From: Rathayibacter agropyri
GTDB lineage: Bacteria > Actinomycetota > Actinomycetes > Actinomycetales > Microbacteriaceae
Length of the DNA: 64,000 nt
NCBI RefSeq assembly: GCF_013249015.1
Contig: NZ_JABRPL010000001.1
Coordinates: 1,128,475 to 1,192,474, forward strand
Direction: 5' to 3'
Shown here: positions 56,233 through 63,770 of the stretch, piece by piece
How the letters are laid out: each line of letters starts with the position of its first letter
How positions within the stretch are numbered: position 1 is the first letter of the stretch
Program-made: the position numbers and the translations under genes
Notes under the pieces: generated by a model
What the model was told of the DNA's origin: nothing
Seen by the model: only the letters and a program-made list of their open reading frames with translations
Databases searched by the model: none

Positions 56233-56891
56233 CAGGCAGCCTCCTCAGCGAGGGCAGCGCGCTGTACGACGCGGCCGACGGCGACGTGCGACCAGCGGGC
56301 CGAGCCGCCAGGGGTGGGCACGCCTTCCGCGTTGAGCAGGCGGGCGATGCCGGACAGGGGCACGCCCTGCGCCTTGCGGGAGAGGATGAGCGCGGCCACG
56401 TCGGCGGGCACGGTGGAAGGCTTCCCGAGCTGGACGCCGTCGGCGCGCTTCACGGCCAGCGCGGCCTTCGTCCGCTCGCCGATCATCTCCCGCTCCCACT
56501 GGGCGATGTTCGCGACGATCCGCGCGAGCATCCGACCCGTGGCGGTGCTGGTGTCGAGGTCCAGGTCGAGGACGGCGATGGACCACCGCTGCCGTCGCGA
56601 CAGGTCGAGCAGCTCGCCGAAGTCCATGACCGAACGGGACAGCCGGTCGAGCTTGGCGGCGACGAGGCCGTCCGCCACTCGACCCTTCCGCGACCGGAGG
56701 GTAGTGAGGGCGGACTGCAGGCCGGGGCGGTCGGTGCTCTTGCCCGACACCCCGTCGTCCTCGTACCACCCCACGATCTCCCACCCGTTGCGCTCGGCGG
56801 CGGAAAGGATCGCGGCGCGCTGTGCCTCCAGGCCGAGGCGCTCGCCACGCTTGGACACCTTGCTCACGCGGAGGTAGGCCAGGAGCCGCAT
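56232..56891 (-). CDS. serine recombinase (resolvase/invertase type)
   Basis: A 219-residue protein with the N-terminal catalytic domain. The nucleophile is the Ser in LAYLRVSKVSKRGE, with GVSGKSTDRPGL and LVAAKLDRLSRS. A C-terminal Hin-like helix-turn-helix has VPLSGIARLLNAEGVPTP. Small size and the HTH at the end fit resolvases/invertases, not large integrases. It is coupled to the integrase gene by a one-base overlap. It may resolve dimers or invert DNA; no invertible segment was recognised. Confidence 0.92.
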   Translation of the reverse strand: MRLLAYLRVSKVSKRGERLGLEAQRAAILSAAERNGWEIVGWYEDDGVSGKSTDRPGLQSALTTLRSRKGRVADGLVAAKLDRLSRSVMDFGELLDLSRRQRWSIAVLDLDLDTSTATGRMLARIVANIAQWEREMIGERTKAALAVKRADGVQLGKPSTVPADVAALILSRKAQGVPLSGIARLLNAEGVPTPGGSARWSHVAVGRVVQRAALAEEAA

Positions 56892-57127
56892 CAGAGCACC
56901 GCAGACGCGAAGGCGTAGGCCAAGACCTCGCGGACGAGCGGGCGGGTAGCGGGTTCCACGGCCACAGCCGCGTCGGCCGGGTCGAGGAACCAGCCCGCGG
57001 CGACAGCCCCGGAGATGAGCGCGTCCGTAGCCGCGTCGACGTTGTAGTCGTGGGCGCCGACGAACGCCTCGTAGGAATCGGGGCAGTAGGCGAGAACGTC
57101 GAGGGCGACTTCGTAGTTCGTAGACAC
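56891..57127 (-). CDS. small protein at the head of the recombinase operon
   Basis: GTG 57127 follows AAGGAG at a suitable distance. The 78-residue product reads VSTNYEVALDVLAYCPDSYE and continues acidic and helical. Its stop shares a base with the resolvase ATG (TGATG). Family not recognised. Position suggests a role in regulating recombination. The 233 bases upstream show no gene. Confidence 0.65.
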   Translation of the reverse strand: MSTNYEVALDVLAYCPDSYEAFVGAHDYNVDAATDALISGAVAAGWFLDPADAAVAVEPATRPLVREVLAYAFASAVL

Positions 57128-57360
57128 GGGTTTCTCCTTGGTTTCGGAACGGTGACGTCCGTCAGCGTTCGGGTTACTCTCGCCTGCCGCCCATGGCTTC
57201 AAAACTCCCGGTCAGACATCCGATTCTCTGGCCAGAGAATCTCTCAGCTCACCCCGGAGGGCGCCCCTGGGGTTCGCGTGGGCGTATGGGTGGGTTCTGG
57301 GCCAGCGGCGCACCTGCCCGCGTCGCGGTCGACGGGTAGGTCCCGCCGCTGGCCCTCGCG

Positions 57361-58152
57361 TCACCGCTTCTGGCGACGGGCGGCGACCCTCGGACGCTTC
57401 CGCGGGCTGTCCGCCTCCCGGGCTCTCGGGTCCTGGTCGACGGGCGGGTGCTCCGGCGGCGCGACCGTGCCCGGCTTCGACTGCACCGGCCCCGGTTGCC
57501 GCGGCGCGTCGCCGCTCGCCTGCATCTTCGGTGGGACGTTGCCCGACCGGCGCCGCGGCACCTTCCGCCGAGGCGGAGCCGGGTCGGACGCGTCGGTCCG
57601 AGCCGGGGTGTGGTTGCGGCGGTGGTAGGCCTGCTCCTCCGTCCACTCGTCGTCCACCTCGTCGGCGTCCACGATGTCCTCGTAGGCGAACGTCGGGGCT
57701 GGGCCGAGATTCTCGACGTCGATCACGATGTCGGCGGACACCTCGTCCCACTTGCTGATCTTGACCTCCAGCTCACGCTTGCCGTTGAGCCCCGCTCGGT
57801 TGAGGAAGTCTTGTGCAATCTGCGCGCGCTCCTTCGTCTGGACCTCCGGGTCCGCCATGAGCTCCGCGAGCAGGTCGGCTGCGTAGCCTGCCGCCTGGGC
57901 GATGCGCTTGGCGGCAGCTGTCTTCGACCGGCGCGTGGCCGAGCCATGCATTCGGCACGTGCGAAGGCCAACGCCCACGTAGTTCTTGCACTGCTCCCCG
58001 CTCCGCTTGCTCATCGCGGTGCACTGGCGCATGGGTGCAAGGTCAGCGCTGTTCAGTTCCTCGTTGCCTTCCGAGTCGTGTAAGGGCTTCTGCCGTGTAA
58101 GGGGGCGGGTGCGCTTGGCAGAGCTTCTGGTCTTGTCTGTGGTCATCGTCAT
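57361..58152 (-). CDS. phage-like protein with an N-terminal zinc motif and disordered tail
   Basis: The 263-residue product has a basic start, then CTAMSKRSGEQCKNYVGVGL followed by TCRMHGSA (about 43-73). This C-x8-C ... C-x2-H arrangement is a small zinc-binding motif common in phage and mobile-element proteins of actinobacteria. A helical middle region and about 90 residues rich in Pro/Arg/Asp follow. Such proteins often sit near terminase or replication genes. Specific function unknown. Confidence 0.7.
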   Translation of the reverse strand: MTMTTDKTRSSAKRTRPLTRQKPLHDSEGNEELNSADLAPMRQCTAMSKRSGEQCKNYVGVGLRTCRMHGSATRRSKTAAAKRIAQAAGYAADLLAELMADPEVQTKERAQIAQDFLNRAGLNGKRELEVKISKWDEVSADIVIDVENLGPAPTFAYEDIVDADEVDDEWTEEQAYHRRNHTPARTDASDPAPPRRKVPRRRSGNVPPKMQASGDAPRQPGPVQSKPGTVAPPEHPPVDQDPRAREADSPRKRPRVAARRQKR

Positions 58153-58199
58153 AACTCCTTCTTTGGACTTCTTCGATAAGTGCTTGATTCGGCCGAGAC

Positions 58200-58247
58200 G
58201 AGTACCGAACCCCCGGCTACTACTACGTAGGCCGGGGTTCGGTACTC
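58200..58247. repeat. inverted repeat of the candidate replication origin
   Basis: Perfect 14-bp arms GAGTACCGAACCCC (58200-58213) and GGGGTTCGGTACTC (58234-58247) with a 20-base spacer that itself contains CTACGTAG. The arm repeats the GGTTCGG motif of the neighbouring 10-base repeats, so it may bind the same protein. Confidence 0.7.
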
Positions 58248-58260
58248 TCGTCGTCCGAAC

Positions 58261-58290
58261 CGGGTTCGATGGGGTTCGGTGCGGTTCGGT
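58261..58290. repeat. three phased 10-bp iteron-like repeats (candidate origin)
   Basis: Three exact decamer steps: CGGGTTCGAT, GGGGTTCGGT, GCGGTTCGGT. They share GGTTCG and end four bases before the stop of the primase-helicase gene. Repeats at one-helical-turn spacing just past a Rep-type gene are typical of satellite and plasmid origins. Confidence 0.55.
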
Positions 58291-58293
58291 CGT

Positions 58294-60396
58294 TTATCCG
58301 CTCATATCTGGTGGCGGAGCGGCGTCCGGGAGGTAGTGCAGCTGCGCCGATTTCGGTCCGATGCGGATGATCAGCTGCCCCTGGGCGATGAGGTTCTCGC
58401 GAGTGGCGTTGAGATTCGCGCTACCTATGCCGTTGCCGCGGAGCGCTTCCAAAACCTTGTTCATGGTGAGTCCGGGCTGCTCACGGACGAGGTCGAGGAT
58501 CATCTCGCTCGCCTTGTCGGTCTTGACGGCGTTGTGGCTGCGGCTCTCGCTGAGCTTGGCCTTGGCGCGCTCGGTGGATTGCGCGGCGAACTTGCGCGCG
58601 TTGTACTGCGCCGCGGTCAGGCACTCCTCCGCCTTCAGCACCACCGAACCCGCGGCGGGCTCCGGGTAGAACACCAGCGCGCGGGGCTCGGCGTTCTTGA
58701 CCTTCTCCTGCACCATCCCGACCTGGCCGCCCTCCAGCTTCTCGACGCGGATGTACGAGCCGGACAGCATGCGGAAGTGGTCCGTACCGCGGGCGCGCTC
58801 GCCGGAAGCGTTCGTGTGCACAATCAGCAGGACGCCGATGTCGAGGTACTTTGCGACGGCGTTGAGCCCCACCGCGAGGCCGAAGTTGCCGTCCTCGTTC
58901 TCGGAGCCGGCCATGTACAGCGCGGCGGGGTCGACGGCCACCAACTCGACTTTCTCGCCGGTCGCCTCCTCCATGAGCAGGAGTGTCCGTACGAGGTTGG
59001 CGGCACCTTCCGGCGACGACAGGTCGAGCGGCTCGTCCAGGAAGCGGATCGCGGCCATGTCCTCGGGCTCGTAGTACTGCCGCCATGCGAGGGTGCGCGC
59101 CTGAAACTGCTGGAGCCCCTCCGCTTCCAGCAGGAGGACGGCGCCGCGCACTGTGGGGTGCTGGGCGTCGTGGAAGGGCATGCCCGTGCGGACACGGCTG
59201 GCGAGGTCCTGCATGGCGAAGGTCTTGAACGAGCCCGGCGCCCCGAACATGACCGTGTGCATGCCCCGCGGCACGAACGGCTCCACGATGTACTCCAGCG
59301 GAGGGCGCGTCAGCATCTCCTCCTCCGACACCAAGCTCGCGAAGGAGTCGTTGCGCACCTCACCGACGCTGAGGAACGCCGCCTCCATCGCCGCCAGCAC
59401 CGGGTCGGTTATGTCGTCCTCTTCGTCGTCCTCGTCATTCGCCTTACGCAGACGCTCGATTTCGGCCACGAGAGTCCCGACGGTCCCGCCGTGATTCATC
59501 CAGTAGTTGGTCAGGTCCTCGCCGTGGTTCTCGCTGTAGGTCAGGCCGAGTCGGGTCAAGTCGAGGATGTGTGCGGTGGCGCCCGCCTTGACCAGGCGCT
59601 CCCGGACCTTCTGGGCGCCCTTGCGGCCCGCGTCGTCGGCGTCGTACGCGACGAACACCTCCCGGCCAGCCAGCGGCGACAGGTCGCGCGGAGGGTTGTG
59701 TGCGCCGCCAGTACCGGTGAGCGCGAGGAACTGACCACCGCTTTCCTGCAACGTCTTCAGCGCGTCCATCTCGCCCTCGCAAAGGATCACGGGAGCGGTG
59801 GAGGTGGCGAGGACTTCGAGCGGGTACAGGACCGCGGGCGAACCGTGGCCCTCGATCTGCAGCATCTTGTTCTTGCCCTGCCCGCCGATCTTGTAGAGCT
59901 TCGCGTTGACGTACTGGCCCTCGATGCCGATGGGGATGGTGATGCGTTCGCCGTTGAAGCCGAGCTTGAAGCGCTCGATGGTGTCTTCGGACAACCCGCG
60001 CTCGTTCTGGAGGAAGGCGAGCGGCTTCGTGTGGCGACTCATCAGGAGTCGGTGCCAGTCGTGCGGCTTCTCCTGGTCGTCCAGGGGCGGCGGCGGGGCG
60101 ACAACGGGAGTGGGCTGAATCTTGCGAGCCGACGCCTTCCCGACCGTCCCTCGTCCGAGCACTCCGCAAGTCGTGAGTCCGAGCACGACAAGACCCGCCC
60201 GGACCGCTGGCCAGTCGTCGCAACCGAGGCAGTTCGCGACAACTGCAAACTTGTTGCCCTTCTTGAATCCGAAGGACGCATTGACGTCGTCGTGGTCCCG
60301 GTTCGGGCAACGCGCCTGCCACTGGTTCTCGCCCGTCTGCTCCGCTCCGAGGGCGATGACGTATTTCTGCAGCTCGGGCGATGCCGGCGCGCTCAC
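58294..60396 (-). CDS. primase-helicase replication protein (CHC2 zinc finger, Toprim, RecA-like ATPase)
   Basis: A 700-residue multidomain protein. The N-terminal CHC2-type zinc finger is C30, H35, C56, C59 (RCPNRDH ... NCLGC). A Toprim domain has ILCEGEMDALKTL and VFVAYDADDAGRKGAQ. A RecA/RepA-like ATPase follows with Walker A MFGAPGSFKTFAM and Walker B VELVAVDPA, and HTNASGERARGTDHFR as a later motif. A winged-helix-like C-terminus follows. It should prime and unwind element DNA. It overlaps the upstream HTH gene by 4 bases and ends beside iteron-like repeats. Confidence 0.9.
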   Translation of the reverse strand: MSAPASPELQKYVIALGAEQTGENQWQARCPNRDHDDVNASFGFKKGNKFAVVANCLGCDDWPAVRAGLVVLGLTTCGVLGRGTVGKASARKIQPTPVVAPPPPLDDQEKPHDWHRLLMSRHTKPLAFLQNERGLSEDTIERFKLGFNGERITIPIGIEGQYVNAKLYKIGGQGKNKMLQIEGHGSPAVLYPLEVLATSTAPVILCEGEMDALKTLQESGGQFLALTGTGGAHNPPRDLSPLAGREVFVAYDADDAGRKGAQKVRERLVKAGATAHILDLTRLGLTYSENHGEDLTNYWMNHGGTVGTLVAEIERLRKANDEDDEEDDITDPVLAAMEAAFLSVGEVRNDSFASLVSEEEMLTRPPLEYIVEPFVPRGMHTVMFGAPGSFKTFAMQDLASRVRTGMPFHDAQHPTVRGAVLLLEAEGLQQFQARTLAWRQYYEPEDMAAIRFLDEPLDLSSPEGAANLVRTLLLMEEATGEKVELVAVDPAALYMAGSENEDGNFGLAVGLNAVAKYLDIGVLLIVHTNASGERARGTDHFRMLSGSYIRVEKLEGGQVGMVQEKVKNAEPRALVFYPEPAAGSVVLKAEECLTAAQYNARKFAAQSTERAKAKLSESRSHNAVKTDKASEMILDLVREQPGLTMNKVLEALRGNGIGSANLNATRENLIAQGQLIIRIGPKSAQLHYLPDAAPPPDMSG

Positions 60397-60608
60397 GGCT
60401 TCACAACGTGGGTGCGCGAGCCCAAGATGAACTCGGTGATGTCCTCGTCGGTGAAGAGGATGTAGAGCCCACCGGGCCGGGCGTAGCTAATCCGCCCTGC
60501 CTGGACTGCTCGCTCGAACTGCCGCTTGCTGATCCGGTACTGGGCTGCGAGCGGGTGGGTTGGTGCTTCCGAGAGGCGGTAGACCTCTTGCGGCTTGGTG
60601 GTGCTCAT
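60393..60608 (-). CDS. excisionase-like helix-turn-helix protein
   Basis: A 71-residue protein with a MerR/Xis-like HTH: YRISKRQFERAVQAGRISYARPGGLYIL, then acidic DEDITEFI. The order helix-turn-helix followed by a basic beta hairpin is that of excisionases and small MerR-like binders. It could drive excision or regulate the primase gene, which it overlaps by 4 bases. ATG follows GGAGGAA-type sequence. Confidence 0.75.
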   Translation of the reverse strand: MSTTKPQEVYRLSEAPTHPLAAQYRISKRQFERAVQAGRISYARPGGLYILFTDEDITEFILGSRTHVVKP

Positions 60609-60940
60609 GGCGGGTTCCTCCGAGGCAAGTGGAGGACGTTCCCGTTAAATGCGAAAAGCGCACGGACTGAGGAACGCCCATCCGTGTTGGATAGGTAGTT
60701 CCCACTCGTCTCGTACGCCCTAGGTCACAAGGGACCGGGTGAATGCCGTTCCATCCTCAGCCGCGGCAGCTTGTCGCTCGACCTGTAGTCCGGCTTACTC
60801 GTTGTCCGGAGGTGTGAGCGCCACGCGGAAGCGCTGGCAGATGTAGTGGAGTGTTCAGTTGTTGCCCTGCTGGGCTCTTCTACAGTTTCGAATGTTTGCT
60901 ACTGGTTCCGTGCCGCCCGATCTAGCCGGACGAGTAAACC
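60609..60940. other. intergenic region upstream of the HTH-primase operon
   Basis: No coding frame with family support. It should contain the promoter of the minus-strand HTH-primase operon. I see no clear hairpin terminator for the gene ending at 60941, and no repeats. Confidence 0.4.
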
Positions 60941-61438
60941 TTACCTCGGATGGGCTCGGTGCCGCTCGGTGACCTCCGCCAGGCGCTCTGACAGGCGCAT
61001 CTCGCGGAATCGATTCCAGTCGGGCTCGATGGCTTCCGCGTCCAGCCACAGCTCGACGCCGTGCAGGTCGGCGGTGGCGTCGATGGCCCGGAGCATGTCC
61101 CACCCGCGCCAGGGCTCCAGGGCGACGAGGCCGCGGCTGCTGAAGAAGTGCTGTAGCTCCTGCGCCAGCTTGTAGCCGCTGAAGCGCTTGCCCATTGCCT
61201 CCCACAGTCCGACACGCAACGCGGCATCGGTGACAGGGCCGTGCGAGGTGGGCTGGAGGTCCTGAGCGTCGCACCGGAGCCGGACGCGCAATGAGGCGAA
61301 CTCCACCGGCGACAACAGCCGCATGGGCGTGTTCACGGGGTCCGGCTTCCACTCGGGCTCTGCAGAACCTTCAAGGGCTCTTTCCCAGTGCGCGAACAAT
61401 ACTTGTATGGGAGAAAAGGGTAGACTAAGGGTGTTCAC
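60941..61438 (-). CDS. element protein of unknown function
   Basis: A 165-residue soluble protein with Trp-rich helical stretches (VLFAHWERALEG; LEPWRGWDMLRAIDATADL). It stands alone between a terminator hairpin upstream and the intergenic region downstream. Family not recognised. Confidence 0.6.
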   Translation of the reverse strand: MNTLSLPFSPIQVLFAHWERALEGSAEPEWKPDPVNTPMRLLSPVEFASLRVRLRCDAQDLQPTSHGPVTDAALRVGLWEAMGKRFSGYKLAQELQHFFSSRGLVALEPWRGWDMLRAIDATADLHGVELWLDAEAIEPDWNRFREMRLSERLAEVTERHRAHPR

Positions 61439-61470
61439 GGTGTTCCTTCCTGTCTGTTGATGCGTGTCCT

Positions 61471-61511
61471 AGAACGGCCCCAGAGTCTTCCTTCCGCTCT
61501 GGGGCCGTTCT
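61471..61511 (-). terminator. strong hairpin between two element operons
   Basis: Perfect 15-bp stem AGAACGGCCCCAGAG/CTCTGGGGCCGTTCT with an 11-base loop, 15 bases past the stop of the upstream minus-strand gene. Confidence 0.8.
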
Positions 61512-61525
61512 GCATGTGCGGTGAC

Positions 61526-62092
61526 TTACAGCGTCGGCGACGGTCCGGGCGTCCGAGAGGCGATGGGGGCCACGGCGGTGGTGACGTCGACGGAACCGGC
61601 GCGGTTCAACCCCTGCCCGTCGACCCAGCTCTGCCGGGTCTCGAATCGCTGGTTGCCGGAGAAGAACTTGTTGCGCAGGTTCGCCAGGTCGTTGTACGGG
61701 TCGCGGAGCTTCTCGGCCCTCCAGGACATATCGCTCTCCTTCTTGGCGAGCTGCGCGAGGGCGTCCTGCACCTGCTGGAAGAAGACGTTGTACCGCGCGA
61801 CGGCCCCGCCGATGTCGACGGGCTTCTCGGTCCAGGACGCGTTGACGAACGGTCCGGTGATCTCGTTCTGGAGCTTGTCGGCGAGGTGCTCAGCGGTCTG
61901 GATCGTCGTCGTCAGATCGGTGACAGCCCACTGCCACTCTCGGACCAGCTCGCGTTCGTGGGAGCGGACCTCGTCGAAGACCAGCTGGTCGACGTGCTTG
62001 ATGGCGTCGCGCTCGGCCTTGGCGTTGGCGTACGGCTGGTCGCGGACCGCTGAGCGCACCTCGTCGAAGTTGCCACGCGGGAAGGCGATCAT
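61526..62092 (-). CDS. element protein of unknown function, mostly helical
   Basis: A 188-residue product with long charged helices (AKAERDAIKHVDQLVFDEVRS; YNVFFQQVQDALAQLAKKES), suggesting coiled coils. The ATG overlaps the preceding stop (ATGA). No family recognised. Third gene of a ribbon-helix-helix-led operon. Confidence 0.65.
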   Translation of the reverse strand: MIAFPRGNFDEVRSAVRDQPYANAKAERDAIKHVDQLVFDEVRSHERELVREWQWAVTDLTTTIQTAEHLADKLQNEITGPFVNASWTEKPVDIGGAVARYNVFFQQVQDALAQLAKKESDMSWRAEKLRDPYNDLANLRNKFFSGNQRFETRQSWVDGQGLNRAGSVDVTTAVAPIASRTPGPSPTL

Positions 62093-62463
62093 CGTCCCGC
62101 TCCGCCCGCGAACGAGCCACCGATGGTGCGGTTGCCCTTCTGTTTCGCGTACGCCTGCAAGCGGTCGTGCCGCTCGGTGCGAGCCTCGTGCTGCTCGATG
62201 ACGGCGAGGAGGGCCTCCTCCGCGTGGCTGAGCGCGGCCTTCAGCTCCTGCGCCGCCCGCTGGGCGACGGGGACGTGCTTGCGCTTGAGGTCACGAGCGA
62301 GCGACGACCCTTCGGTCCCGGGGTACGCGGGCAGGTCGGCGTGAACTCGACTCCGCGAGCTGCCGGTGATGTGGTCGGCGAGGTCGTTGGAGATCTCGGT
62401 CGGGAGGTCGTCGGAAGCGGGGCCACCTCGGAACTGTCGTGGGGTCACGTACTGAGTACTCAT
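62089..62463 (-). CDS. element protein of unknown function
   Basis: A 124-residue product with a disordered N-terminal third and a helical basic C-terminal part (AAQELKAALSHAEEALLAVIE, AYAKQKGNRTIGG). It lies 12 bases after the ribbon-helix-helix gene and overlaps the next gene by 4 bases, so the three are one operon. Confidence 0.65.
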   Translation of the reverse strand: MSTQYVTPRQFRGGPASDDLPTEISNDLADHITGSSRSRVHADLPAYPGTEGSSLARDLKRKHVPVAQRAAQELKAALSHAEEALLAVIEQHEARTERHDRLQAYAKQKGNRTIGGSFAGGAGR

Positions 62464-62475
62464 TGTCGAACCTTC

Positions 62476-62691
62476 CTAATCGTTGGTGGAACGGGTGGTG
62501 AGGGCGAGTGGGATGGACGGGTGGGACGGAAGGAGGTTGAGCTCAACCAGCTTCTCGGCCAACGCGCTACGAATCAGCGAGGCCTTCGCCAGGCCGGTAG
62601 CCGCGACGAAAGCATCGAGCGCTTCGTCCATTTCGGGCGGAATGGAAGACCGCAGAGGGACGTAGTTCTTGGGTGGACGACCTGTCGGCAT
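62476..62691 (-). CDS. ribbon-helix-helix (CopG-like) regulator
   Basis: A 71-residue protein: the beta strand YVPLRSSIPPEMDEALDAFV is followed by TGLAKASLIRSALAEKLVEL, the strand-helix-helix pattern of CopG/MetJ-like DNA-binding proteins. AAAGGAGG lies 8 bases upstream of the ATG. As the first gene of its operon it probably represses its own promoter; an 8-bp palindrome lies just upstream. Confidence 0.8.
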   Translation of the reverse strand: MPTGRPPKNYVPLRSSIPPEMDEALDAFVAATGLAKASLIRSALAEKLVELNLLPSHPSIPLALTTRSTND

Positions 62692-62716
62692 TAAGGCGCC
62701 TCCTTTCCTGATCGGA

Positions 62717-62724
62717 TAGCGCTA
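62717..62724 (-). promoter_or_regulatory. candidate operator of the ribbon-helix-helix gene
   Basis: The palindrome TAGCGCTA lies 26 bases upstream of the gene's ATG. Size and position suit a CopG-like dimer site, but a short palindrome may be chance. Confidence 0.3.
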
Positions 62725-62879
62725 CTTTAACCCGCCGCTAACCTCCCCCGCTTGATCGGAGCGCCTTTCCAATGCCAATTGGGATAAGTCAAGAGTGCAA
62801 TACCGCGGCGTTGCAATGGGTAATAACGAAAACTAGGCGGACAGGTAGCCTTCGGGCATACCGAACAGAGGAGAGAACG

Positions 62880-63066
62880 ATGGGGCAGATATTTTGACGG
62901 CCGGGCCGGCAAGGCACCTTTCCAGCGGGTCACTGCTGCCGAGCGCGAGGAGGCGACCGAGTACACCGGGACGGCCGATGGCTCCGACCCGACGTCAACG
63001 GTGCGGCGCCCGCTGAGCGCGGCCGAGCATCGGCGGGCAATGTTCAGGGCGCCCAACGGCTCCTAG
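62880..63066 (+). pseudogene. small gene disrupted by one extra T near its start
   Basis: ATG 62880 has a good ribosome binding site (GAGGAGAG) but hits TGA after five codons (MGQIF). Removing one T from the TTTT run at 62892-62895 opens a frame of about 61 residues reading MGQIFDGRAGKAPFQRV and ending with RRAMFRAPNGS. Either a true frameshift, a sequencing error in the T-run, or chance. Family not recognised. Confidence 0.45.
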
Positions 63067-63223
63067 CCCGCCGCTGGCGCCAGGGAGGAGCAGGCGCGGC
63101 GCAGGCAGGCCGGTGGCTTCGGAACCCGGCGTGCTCGCTCAGCGCCCAACGCTGGGCCGCCCCGGCACGACCGCGGAGCGGCCAACGGACGCCGATGTCG
63201 GAGCCGGGCGATAGATTCGTCGC

Positions 63224-63661
63224 ATGACTGACGCGACGACTGAACCCGATGACCTCGACGACGAGGCCGATGACGCATACCCGACCTCCGACGATGGCTT
63301 CGAGGTGGCCGTCAGCCTAAAGACCGCACTGCAGAAGACCGGCGCGGACCTGACGATAAGCAGTCTCACCGACGGCAGCTGGCAAAACGTGTTGGAGGTA
63401 GAGCTGGACGACTGGGACAAGGAGTCGCTCGCTCGCTGGTACTTGGAGAGGCAGGCCGCTACTCGTTTCCTGACTGACGGCGAGCGAGATGAGCTGGTTC
63501 TCGCAGCCCTGGTCGATGTCGCTGGCGACCCGGATTTCCCGACCGCGGAGGTGATTGCCGCTGCTGACGCTGCGAGGCAGGTAGCGGTCCGCGAGATGAT
63601 TAAGAATGAAACCGCGGGCATGTTCGGCAATCGCGACCCGGAGACGGGCGCGAAGCTCTGA
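63224..63661 (+). CDS. acidic element protein of unknown function
   Basis: A 145-residue product with a very acidic first 30 residues and a helical remainder (SLARWYLERQAATRFLTDGERDELVLAAL). Family not recognised. It is the rightmost gene of the element, reading toward the bracket repeat and away from the ribbon-helix-helix operon. Confidence 0.65.
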   Translation: MTDATTEPDDLDDEADDAYPTSDDGFEVAVSLKTALQKTGADLTISSLTDGSWQNVLEVELDDWDKESLARWYLERQAATRFLTDGERDELVLAALVDVAGDPDFPTAEVIAAADAARQVAVREMIKNETAGMFGNRDPETGAKL

Positions 63662-63670
63662 CGTAGCGAT

Positions 63671-63688
63671 CCCCTCCTAAAACCCCTC
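63671..63688. repeat. right bracket repeat of the tRNA-Lys element
   Basis: CCCCTCCTAAAACCCCTC, equal to 52261-52277 apart from one extra T, and followed like the left copy by GCTC-GCC-CTGA-type sequence with small gaps. Confidence 0.4.
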
Positions 63689-63770
63689 CAACCTCGCTCC
63701 GCCGGGCTGATCCGAACCAGACCGGAGCGCACCGCAAGAAGGTGTCTAAGAGCGTTATTCATAAGGTTGT

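Larger units (their letters stand above)
52261..63688. mobile_element. integrated element adjacent to tRNA-Lys, with restriction-modification cargo
   Basis: About 11.4 kb starting just after tRNA-Lys. It holds a tyrosine integrase, a serine resolvase, an excisionase-like HTH, a primase-helicase, candidate origin repeats, a ribbon-helix-helix regulator and a restriction-modification pair. Near-identical repeats at 52261-52277 and 63671-63688 bracket all its genes. No relaxase, FtsK-like transfer protein, terminase large subunit or capsid gene is visible. The layout resembles phage-inducible satellites or stripped actinomycete integrative elements. The exact ends are inferred. Confidence 0.7.

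Noticed and set aside
58279-60465. A 728-codon plus-strand open frame
   Set aside because: Antisense shadow of the primase-helicase gene, whose zinc, Toprim and Walker motifs are clear on the minus strand.
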